Shown piece after piece: positions 13,980 to 19,491 of a DNA stretch of 19,491 nucleotides (position 1 is the first letter of the stretch; each line of letters starts with the position of its first letter). This DNA comes from an uncultured Collinsella sp. GTDB lineage: Bacteria; Actinomycetota; Coriobacteriia; Coriobacteriales; Coriobacteriaceae. The translations under genes were made by a program, and so were the position numbers. The notes beneath the pieces are model-generated. The model was not told where the DNA came from. It did not search any database and was given only the letters and a program-made list of their open reading frames with translations. The stretch covers positions 1-19,491 of the forward strand of contig CATYVH010000036.1 in the NCBI GenBank assembly GCA_958413765.1. Reading direction: 5' to 3'.

Positions 13980-14285
13980 CTAGACCAGGCGGGCGTAGTC
14001 CTGTGACTGATGAAAGATGTGGGCGATATAGATTGTTTCGTGCTCAAACTTGTATAGACACACGTAGTTGTTGACGGGAAACGATCGGTAATTACGTGCC
14101 GCCAGCTCTTGCATGTGCGAGAGGGGACGTAAAAGAGGCTGCTCGCGAAGCAGGTCAAGCTGATATTCAAACTCAGCGACAAAATTGCCTGCTGCACGCG
14201 GATTCTTGAGGATTTGAGCAAGGTATCCGACAATACTCTCGTACTCATACCGCGCGCTTTTGAGGATTACGACGTTATAGGTCAT
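13980..14285 (-). CDS. RelE/ParE-family toxin
   Basis: A 101-aa protein of the RelE/ParE superfamily. It begins MTYNVVILKSARYEYESIVGYLAQIL (helical N-terminus), has NYRSFPVNNYVCLYKFEHETIYI and ends IAHIFHQSQDYARLV, the usual C-terminal strand and tail. RelE members cut ribosome-bound mRNA and ParE members inhibit gyrase; I cannot tell which applies. Its start overlaps the antitoxin stop by 11 bp, so the two are co-translated. It converges with the DeoR gene, with only 14 bp between stop codons. Confidence 0.85.
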   Translation of the reverse strand: MTYNVVILKSARYEYESIVGYLAQILKNPRAAGNFVAEFEYQLDLLREQPLLRPLSHMQELAARNYRSFPVNNYVCLYKFEHETIYIAHIFHQSQDYARLV

Positions 14286-14541
14286 ATTTGTCTCGTATCG
14301 AAGCCGCGAAGGATTCGTAGTCGCTGTAGTCGCCTTGCGATATTTCGTCTTCTGCCATCATCATGCGAGACAGCAGTTTTGCCTTGGCGATTTCTTCTTG
14401 CATGAGGCGATACTGGTCGCTGCTGATGCAGTGCATGGCCTCGTAGCCGTTCTTAGTTACGGTGACGTCGCGCTCAGACTCAACAAGCGTGGTGAATGCA
14501 GCAGTGTCCTTCATATCTCGGACGGGCACACAAGCTGACAT
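14275..14541 (-). CDS. Phd/YefM-type antitoxin
   Basis: An 88-aa protein beginning MSACVPVRDMKDTAAFTTLV and followed by ESERDVTVTKNGYEAMHCIS, the DNA-binding and dimer region typical of Phd/YefM antitoxins. The C-terminal half is acidic (MMAEDEISQGDYSDYESF), as in toxin-neutralising tails. The start at 14541 is supported by AAAGGAGGTACC immediately upstream on the minus strand; a longer start at 14577 would overlap the promoter. It forms an operon with the toxin and probably represses its own promoter. Confidence 0.88.
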   Translation of the reverse strand: MSACVPVRDMKDTAAFTTLVESERDVTVTKNGYEAMHCISSDQYRLMQEEIAKAKLLSRMMMAEDEISQGDYSDYESFAASIRDKYDL

Positions 14542-14567
14542 GGGTACCTCCTTTGCGTTGGGACACA

Positions 14568-14581
14568 ATTGTACCACGGTA
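14568..14581 (-). promoter_or_regulatory. Promoter and operator of the toxin-antitoxin operon
   Basis: The minus-strand -10 TACAAT (14568-14573) overlaps the palindrome TACC-AC-GGTA (14572-14581). The position fits autorepression by the antitoxin. No clear -35 is seen. Confidence 0.45.
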
Positions 14582-14607
14582 TATTAAAACGTCGGCGTCG
14601 TCGAATT

Positions 14608-14829
14608 ATCTCAATCTGTAACAGTTGGGAGTAGAAAACCGGGTTAGATGTTACAGATCGAGATATTCTGCTTCGGGCTACCCGTTTGTCTCGATCTGTA
14701 ACAGGTAGGGCCGAAATACTCGGTTACGTGTTACAGATCGAGATCTTAAAGTTCGGGCCGCTCGTTTGTTTTGATCTGTAACAGGTAGGACCGAAAACCC
14801 CTGCTAGATGTTACAGATCAAGACAAACG
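14608..14829. repeat. Three tandem 80-bp palindromic repeats
   Basis: The core ATCTGTAACAG recurs at exactly 80-bp intervals (14614, 14694, 14774). Each copy also has the inverted TGTTACAGAT 35 bp or so later. Arms are 14608-14623/14649-14664, 14689-14703/14729-14743 and 14763-14783/14809-14829. Copy 3 changes TCGATC to TTGATC on the left and GATCGA to GATCAA on the right, so pairing is preserved. The array lies between the toxin-antitoxin promoter and the lacG terminator. Confidence 0.88.
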
Positions 14830-14845
14830 GCCTGCTCGGGCCCAC

Positions 14846-14896
14846 CAAAAACAAAAAGGGCCGCATACGAACCCGTGGAAGGATTCGCATGCGGCC
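14846..14896 (-). terminator. Terminator of the lacE-lacG operon
   Basis: 16-bp arms at 14859-14874 and 14881-14896 (two wobble or mismatched pairs), loop of 6 nt. On the minus strand it is followed by CTTTTTGTTTTT. Confidence 0.92.
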
Positions 14897-14918
14897 GACA
14901 GGGGGTATGCGGCGGAAA

Positions 14919-16340
14919 CTAGGCCATGAGCAGGCCGGTCTCCGCGACATTCTTGTACCAGTACGCGCTCGCCTTGGGATAGCGCTTCTGGGTCTCAAAG
15001 TCGATGTAGAACAGGCCGTAACGCTTGTTATAGCCGTTGGTCCAGGAGAACTGGTCCTGCAGCGACCACACAAAGTAGCCGTCGACGTTCACGCCGCCGT
15101 CGATCGCCTTGAGGATCCACGCGAGATGCTGGCGCATGTAATCGATGCGAGGGGCGTCGTCGATAAAGCCGTCCTCAAAGTCGTCCTTATAGCCCATGCC
15201 GTTCTCGGTGATGTAGATCTTCTTGTAGTTGGGGTAATCGTTCTTAATGCGCAGCAGCAGGTCGTAGAGACCCTCGGGATAGATAATCCAGTCCCAATCG
15301 GTGGTGGGTACGCCTTCGCGTACGCATGACTCACCCACGCCCTTGAGGAACCAGCGCGAGGAGCCCTTGTCGCCGGTGCCATTGTGGTTGATGTCGTTTT
15401 CGCCCTCGGCGGCACGCAGGAACTGGCACTTGTAGGTGTTGACACCCAGGCAATCGTTGTAGGGGAGCGCGGCGGTCAGCGCGGCGATGTCCTCGTCGCG
15501 GACGTCGAGCTCGCCGCCGGCGATATGGGCCAGCTTGGTCGCAGCCTCCATGGTGTCGGCTGCATAGTGGCCGCGGAAGGTGGCGTCGAGTACCCAGCGG
15601 TTGTTGATGACGTCGGCCATGCGAGCTGCCTCGCAGTCGGCGGCGTTGTTGGGGTCGAGGGGATACTTGGGCTCCAGGTTCTGGACAATGCCGATCTCGC
15701 CCTCAAAGCCGCCCTCATGGAAGGCGACGACAGCCTTGGCGTGGGCCACCATCATGTTGTGCATGAGCTGGAAGGCCTTGTCCAGGCGGTACTTCTCGCC
15801 GTGCGGCCAGTTGCTGACGATAAAGCTGCCCTCGGCGGTTGCGGGAATCTCGTTAAAGGTAAACCAGTGCTTGACCTCGGTGAACTCGGCAAAGCAGAAC
15901 TTGGCGTACTCGACGAAGGCGTCGATGGTCGTGCGCGTCAGGAATCCCTCGCCGCCGTCCTGGTAGAAGGCCTCGGGCGTATCGAAGTGATCGAGCGTGA
16001 CATAGGGGATAACGCCAGCTTTGTTGCAGGCGGCAAAGAGCTCGTGATAGAAGGCGACGCCCTCGGGGTTGATCTCGCCAGTGCCGTTGGGGAAGATACG
16101 GCTCCAGGCGATGGAGACACGGATGCCGTTGATGCCGAAGTGCTGGCACAGGTCGATATCGACCGGGTACTTGTTGTAGAAGTCGCTTGCAGGATCGGGG
16201 GAGAAGCGACCTTGGGCTGCCAGGAAATCGTCCCAGGGCACTTTGCCCTTACCGTGCGTGCGGGTCTCGCCCTCAACCTGGTAAGCGGCGGTGGCGCCGC
16301 CAAATACAAAGCCGTCGGGGAACTGCATGGGGTTGTTCAT
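14919..16340 (-). CDS. lacG: 6-phospho-beta-galactosidase (GH1)
   Basis: A 473-aa glycoside hydrolase family 1 enzyme that splits lactose-6-phosphate into galactose-6-phosphate and glucose. It has FGGATAAYQVEGET (13-26), IAWSRIFPNGTGEINPEGV (77-95), the acid/base TFNE with Glu164, and the nucleophile YITENGMGYKD with Glu379. GTGDKGSSRWFLKGVG (321-336), TDWDWIIYPEGLYD and the C-terminal RYGLFYIDFETQKRYPKASAYWYK track known staphylococcal/lactococcal LacG as I remember it more closely than BglA-type 6-phospho-beta-glucosidases. GGAAAGGAT supports the start. It lies 75 bp downstream of lacE on the same strand. Confidence 0.88.
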   Translation of the reverse strand: MNNPMQFPDGFVFGGATAAYQVEGETRTHGKGKVPWDDFLAAQGRFSPDPASDFYNKYPVDIDLCQHFGINGIRVSIAWSRIFPNGTGEINPEGVAFYHELFAACNKAGVIPYVTLDHFDTPEAFYQDGGEGFLTRTTIDAFVEYAKFCFAEFTEVKHWFTFNEIPATAEGSFIVSNWPHGEKYRLDKAFQLMHNMMVAHAKAVVAFHEGGFEGEIGIVQNLEPKYPLDPNNAADCEAARMADVINNRWVLDATFRGHYAADTMEAATKLAHIAGGELDVRDEDIAALTAALPYNDCLGVNTYKCQFLRAAEGENDINHNGTGDKGSSRWFLKGVGESCVREGVPTTDWDWIIYPEGLYDLLLRIKNDYPNYKKIYITENGMGYKDDFEDGFIDDAPRIDYMRQHLAWILKAIDGGVNVDGYFVWSLQDQFSWTNGYNKRYGLFYIDFETQKRYPKASAYWYKNVAETGLLMA

Positions 16341-16415
16341 AAGTCATCCTTTCCGTGGGATACGAATAGGGAGAGGTGCCCAAACTGGGGGTCCGGGCAC
16401 CAACAAAGGGAGGAA

Positions 16416-18194
16416 CTAGTCGAGGTTCTCGCGGAGCCACTTGATGGCGCCAGCGGGGTCGCGAGTAAGGTCGATATATTCCTTACCGCGGGGAGCGAGC
16501 AGCTTAATGCCCAGACGATCGGTGTCGGCCTTCATGTCGTTGTAGTAGCTACGAACCTGCGGGGCGAGCACGATGACGTCGTACTGATCCATGATGGCAG
16601 TGTGCTGGCCATAGGCACCTGCGGAGGAAGCGATGTTCTCTCCGGTCTGCGCGGCACCTTCCTTGATGGCGTTGGCGAGCATGGCAGAGGTGCCGGCGCC
16701 GGCGCACAGGACGAGGACCTTCAGGCCATCGACATCCTTCTTGGCGGATGCATCGGCAGCGGGCTCGGGCTGATCGGCGACAGGCTTGCTGTCAGCGGCG
16801 GCATCGGTCGTCTCGACGGGAGCGGTAGCCTGCTCGACAGCGGGCGCAGAGGGCTTGGCGGCGATGGCAGCGGCGCCATCGGACTCGAGACCCAGCTCGG
16901 CGGCGCGCTCGGCCTCCTGGTCGCAGAGCAGCTTATCGTATGCCTTCAAGAACGGCAGGTAGATGATGGCGTCCAGCAAGATGATAATCGCGACAAATAC
17001 CAGGGCGATAAGCTGGAAGTTCGTGGTGATGAAGATGCCGATGGGGGCGGGGGTAGCCCAAGGCACCACGAAGGAGAAGCCGTTCATGCCCACGTTATCG
17101 ATAAAGAACTTGGCAACACTCACGTTGACGCAACCGGCGGCAACAAAGGGGATGAGCATGTAGGGGTTAAGGATCATCGGCGCGCCAAAGAGCAGCGGCT
17201 CGTTGACGGCGAAGGCAACAGGAACAATCGAGGCCTTACCGACGGCTTTGAGCTGCTTGGACTTCATAAAGAGAATCAGCAGAAGCGGCACGATGAACGT
17301 GGCGCCGGTGCCGCCGAACTCACCCACGAGCGACATGTTAAAGGTGAGGGAGTGGGCGGGGTGACCGCCTGCCAGCAGAACCTGCAGGTTCTCGGCCTGG
17401 TTGGCAAGACGGATGGGGTCGATGCCCGGCTGGACGATCGAGGGGCCGTGGACGCCGATGAACCAGAAGAACGCGGTGGCTGCCTGGATAAGGATAAGGC
17501 CAGGATAGGTTTCTGCGGCGGTAAAGAGCGGGGAGAGCAGTTTGATAAGCAGCTCGGAGAACGGAACGCCCATGAGGTTGCGCACGACGACATCGATGAT
17601 GCCGCAGATGATGACAGCGCCGCCAAAGGGGATGATGTCGCGGAAGTTCTGAGCGATGGCGCCCGGGACCTCCTTGGGCAGCTTAATGGTCAGATCGCGC
17701 GAGACGCAGAATTTGTAGACCCACACGGTAATGAACGCGGCGATATAGGCCGAGAACAGACCGCGCGTACCCATGCTGGTGCAATCGAAGACCGAAAGTT
17801 CGGAGCCGTTGAGCTTGGTGGTGAACTGCGTGACTGCGAGCAGCAGCATGCTGCACTGGGCGGCCACCATGGTGGAACCGTCGTTGAGCACTTTGCCGGC
17901 GGGCATGCGACGGTTCATGGATGCCGTGAAGTTCTTGGCAGTGGTGCCGGCAACCATGATGCCCATGACGCCCATGGTGAAGTTGTAGAGCTTGTTGCAC
18001 CAGTCGATGAGCGGCTGGGGCAGCGTGATGCCGACCACGCCGGGAAGCGTGGCGATCAGCAGAAAGATCGAAGAGGTGAGGACAATGGGCATGCACCCAA
18101 GAAATCCGTCCTTGATGGCCTGGAGGTAGATGTTCCTCGAGATCTTCTCAAAGAACGGTTGATGCTTTTCGAGCATCTTTACGATGGCGTCCAT
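16416..18194 (-). CDS. lacE: Lactose-type PTS IICB component
   Basis: A 592-aa fusion of a membrane IIC domain (about 1-430) and a cytoplasmic IIB domain (about 488-592) of the lactose/cellobiose family. The start, with KHQPFFEKISRNIYLQAIKDGFL, matches the family. IIC features include FWFIGVHGPSIVQPG, VNEPLLFGAPMILNP and GGTGATF. IIB has VLVLCAGAGTSAMLANAI with phosphorylated Cys497. The linker (about 432-485) is rich in Ala and Pro. Fusion order and length match LacE rather than separate CelA/CelB proteins. AAAGGAGC supports the start. The matching IIA (lacF) is not in the window, so it must come from elsewhere. Confidence 0.9.
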   Translation of the reverse strand: MDAIVKMLEKHQPFFEKISRNIYLQAIKDGFLGCMPIVLTSSIFLLIATLPGVVGITLPQPLIDWCNKLYNFTMGVMGIMVAGTTAKNFTASMNRRMPAGKVLNDGSTMVAAQCSMLLLAVTQFTTKLNGSELSVFDCTSMGTRGLFSAYIAAFITVWVYKFCVSRDLTIKLPKEVPGAIAQNFRDIIPFGGAVIICGIIDVVVRNLMGVPFSELLIKLLSPLFTAAETYPGLILIQAATAFFWFIGVHGPSIVQPGIDPIRLANQAENLQVLLAGGHPAHSLTFNMSLVGEFGGTGATFIVPLLLILFMKSKQLKAVGKASIVPVAFAVNEPLLFGAPMILNPYMLIPFVAAGCVNVSVAKFFIDNVGMNGFSFVVPWATPAPIGIFITTNFQLIALVFVAIIILLDAIIYLPFLKAYDKLLCDQEAERAAELGLESDGAAAIAAKPSAPAVEQATAPVETTDAAADSKPVADQPEPAADASAKKDVDGLKVLVLCAGAGTSAMLANAIKEGAAQTGENIASSAGAYGQHTAIMDQYDVIVLAPQVRSYYNDMKADTDRLGIKLLAPRGKEYIDLTRDPAGAIKWLRENLD

Positions 18195-18271
18195 AGAGCT
18201 CCTTTGCTGCTTGATGCGCGATGCATGTGGATGGAACTGGTCGTCGATGGATGGTCAGGACTGCCCGGAAA

Positions 18272-18290
18272 CCTTCCTGCTTGAGGAAGG
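18272..18290 (-). promoter_or_regulatory. Hairpin in the lacE leader
   Basis: CCTTCCT (18272-18278) and AGGAAGG (18284-18290) form a 7-bp stem with a 5-nt loop, between the operator and the lacE start. On the lacE strand one arm includes an AGGA-like tract. It may affect mRNA stability or be an additional protein site. Confidence 0.35.
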
Positions 18291-18295
18291 CATTG

Positions 18296-18319
18296 CGAAA
18301 TGACAACGTTGTCATTTCG
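18296..18319. promoter_or_regulatory. LacI-family operator, perfect 24-bp palindrome
   Basis: The sequence is fully symmetric around the central CG at 18307-18308; each half ends with AATGACAAC and its complement. A second copy of the half-site, AATGACAACGT, starts at 18322, with the equivalent centre 23 bp away, about two helical turns. LacI-family operators typically have a CG centre. It lies about 100 bp upstream of lacE and 160 bp upstream of the lacI-type gene, so the divergent regulator is the obvious binder. Confidence 0.8.
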
Positions 18320-18364
18320 TTAATGACAACGTAAGACATTTTTGGAAGAGCAACAAGGATATAC

Positions 18365-18396
18365 GGGTGAGCGGTCGATATTGTTCGGTAAACGGT
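18365..18396. promoter_or_regulatory. Second pair of 21-bp-spaced direct boxes (LytTR-type architecture)
   Basis: GGGTGAGCGGT at 18365-18375 and CGGTAAACGGT at 18386-18396 repeat the box and the exact 21-bp offset seen at 353-384. Box CGGTAAACGGT is identical at both loci. In the lacE direction the boxes read ACCGTTTAC and ACCGCTCAC. They lie between the lacE and lacI-type genes. Confidence 0.5.
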
Positions 18397-18421
18397 TGAT
18401 TTATCAATCAGGCAGGTAGTG

Positions 18422-18427
18422 TATGCT
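18422..18427 (+). promoter_or_regulatory. Putative -10 element of the LacI-family gene
   Basis: TATGCT lies 51 bp before the ATG at 18479. A TTGATT (18396-18401), 20 bp upstream, is a poor-spacing -35 and overlaps the last CGGT box. Its position rules out the upstream GTG at 18419 as the true start. Confidence 0.35.
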
Positions 18428-18478
18428 AGAACACAAAAAACAAGCGATGCAAAACCGACTGGAGAAGTAGTGGCAACG

Positions 18479-19480
18479 ATGGACAAGAAAAATGTCTCAA
18501 TGAACGACGTGGCAGTTGCCGCAGGCGTTTCTCTCAAGACGGTGTCGCGCGTGATCAACGAGCCCGATAGCGTGCGAGAGTCGACACGCGATAAGGTCCA
18601 TTCGGCAATGGAGGCGCTCGGGTTTCGAACCAACTTCGCCGCGCGTTCGCTCAAGTTGGGCCGTTACGGGTGCATCGGCGTGGTGCTGTTTCACTTGTCG
18701 GGCGGTGCCGTGGACATGATTGACGGTATTGCCGATGCCGCCGAAGAGCGAGGCTTTGCGCTCACGATGATCAAAAAGCGGGCGGGGGAGAAGATGACCC
18801 TTGCCGAAGCGGCGCGTAGGATGTCGCAACTTCCCGTCGACGGCATGATTTTCAACCTGCGCCAGATGGTCGATGACTTTGATACCTTTGAGGCGCCGAA
18901 AGACCTCAAGACGGTGATTATCACACCGATGGAACATCCTACCTGCTCCACCGTCAGTGACGACCAAGAGGGCGGCGCGCGTATGGCGTGCGAGTACTTC
19001 TTGGACCGCGGGCACAAGAACGTGTACTTCGTCTCTGGTAAGAAAGAGTCGCTGTCGAGCCAGTGTCGTATGAAAGGTTGGCGTGCGGCACTTGAGGCGC
19101 GTGGCATTGAGCCGCCCGAGCCTCTGCAAGGCGATTGGAATGCGGATAGTGGCTATGCCGCGGGCCTTGTGCTTGCCGATAAACCCGATTGCACGGCGGT
19201 CCTCGCTGCTAACGACTGTATGGCAAACGGCGTGATGATGGCTCTACGTGACAAAGGGCTCAGTGTGCCCGACGACGTGTCCGTGATCGGCTTCGACGAT
19301 GAGCTCTACAAGACGATTCCCAACTCGATTCTGACGTCGGTGAAGTTTCGCCACCGCGAGCTGGGCATCCGTGCGCTTAACGAGGTCGTCGCAGGTCTGG
19401 AAGCCCCGAGCTCCAGAAGCCGTACGCTTGTCTCGGGCGTGTTGGTCGAGCGTTCCAGCGTAAAGGACCTGCGGGCGTAG
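18479..19480 (+). CDS. LacI-family transcriptional regulator
   Basis: A 333-aa LacI/GalR-family regulator. The N-terminal DNA-binding region reads NVSMNDVAVAAGVSLKTVSRVINEPDSVRESTRDKV, followed by the hinge segment FAARSLKLG and a periplasmic-binding-protein-like core (about 65-330) with VDGMIFNL, ACEYFLDRGHKNVYFVSG, AVLAANDCMANGVMMAL and VSVIGFDDELY. The start at 18479 is chosen because a longer GTG-initiated frame (18419) begins before the likely transcription start; GGAGAAG lies about 12 bases upstream. It is divergent from lacE-lacG and next to a perfect LacI-type palindrome, so it most likely represses the lactose PTS operon. The effector may be lactose-derived. Confidence 0.9.
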   Translation: MDKKNVSMNDVAVAAGVSLKTVSRVINEPDSVRESTRDKVHSAMEALGFRTNFAARSLKLGRYGCIGVVLFHLSGGAVDMIDGIADAAEERGFALTMIKKRAGEKMTLAEAARRMSQLPVDGMIFNLRQMVDDFDTFEAPKDLKTVIITPMEHPTCSTVSDDQEGGARMACEYFLDRGHKNVYFVSGKKESLSSQCRMKGWRAALEARGIEPPEPLQGDWNADSGYAAGLVLADKPDCTAVLAANDCMANGVMMALRDKGLSVPDDVSVIGFDDELYKTIPNSILTSVKFRHRELGIRALNEVVAGLEAPSSRSRTLVSGVLVERSSVKDLRA

Positions 19481-19491
19481 ACGTGCTCGGC

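Noticed and set aside
14608..14829. Possible CRISPR array
   Set aside because: Only three units, each an internal palindrome with an 80-bp period and related spacers; no cas genes; the structure does not fit repeat-spacer organisation.
15384..18284. A 966-codon open frame on the plus strand opposite lacE and lacG
   Set aside because: It is antisense to two clearly recognisable genes, has a repetitive Gly/Asp/Val/Glu-rich composition typical of a GC-rich shadow frame, and no ribosome binding site.

Overview
The window looks like chromosomal DNA from a Coriobacteriia actinobacterium, most likely Collinsella or a close relative. This rests on the GC-rich coding sequence, strong GGAGG-type ribosome binding sites, and a gene set typical of a saccharolytic gut anaerobe. 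The genus is an inference from gene content and style; no marker gene is present. The theme is uptake and breakdown of galactose-type sugars (N-acetylgalactosamine, lactose, galactose) through phosphotransferase systems (PTS) and the tagatose-6-phosphate route.

Region by region: 1-584 is a long AT-rich control region with several operator-like elements. 585-3791 is a mannose-family PTS operon of GalNAc/galactosamine type: IIA, a YajC-like membrane protein, IIB, IIC and IID. It ends at a strong terminator. A GntR/UTRA regulator (3977-4708) follows, then agaS (4823-5989), its own terminator, and an N-acetylhexosamine-6-phosphate deacetylase (6107-7276). After a minus-strand flavodoxin-like gene come a LacX-type mutarotase homologue (8094), a LacC-type tagatose-6-phosphate kinase (9035), the decayed tail of a second deacetylase (about 9985-10135) and a YhcH-family protein (10168). 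A tRNA-Thr(CGT) lies on the minus strand at 10850-10925. It is followed by an orphan IIB paralogue whose phosphorylated histidine is replaced by tyrosine (11133), a 152-bp element bounded by perfect 25-bp inverted repeats (11683-11834), a minus-strand galactose mutarotase, a DeoR regulator, a RelE/ParE toxin-antitoxin pair, three tandem 80-bp palindromic repeats (14608-14829), a minus-strand lactose PTS operon (lacE, lacG), and a divergent LacI regulator (18479-19480).

How the genes fit together: GalNAc enters as GalNAc-6-phosphate through the PTS, is deacetylated by the NagA/AgaA-like enzyme, is deaminated and isomerised to tagatose-6-phosphate by AgaS, and is phosphorylated to tagatose-1,6-bisphosphate by the LacC-like kinase. 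Lactose-6-phosphate entering through LacE is split by LacG. The galactose-6-phosphate released would need LacAB to reach the same intermediate. LacF (IIA-Lac), LacAB and a tagatose-bisphosphate aldolase are not in the window.

The most striking observations are: (1) an 11-bp motif in direct repeats at exactly 21-bp spacing in front of both PTS loci, with the architecture of LytTR-type regulator sites; (2) the phospho-dead IIB paralogue; (3) a large extra loop in IID; (4) the inverted-repeat element carrying its own promoter; and (5) the 80-bp hairpin array with co-varying arms.
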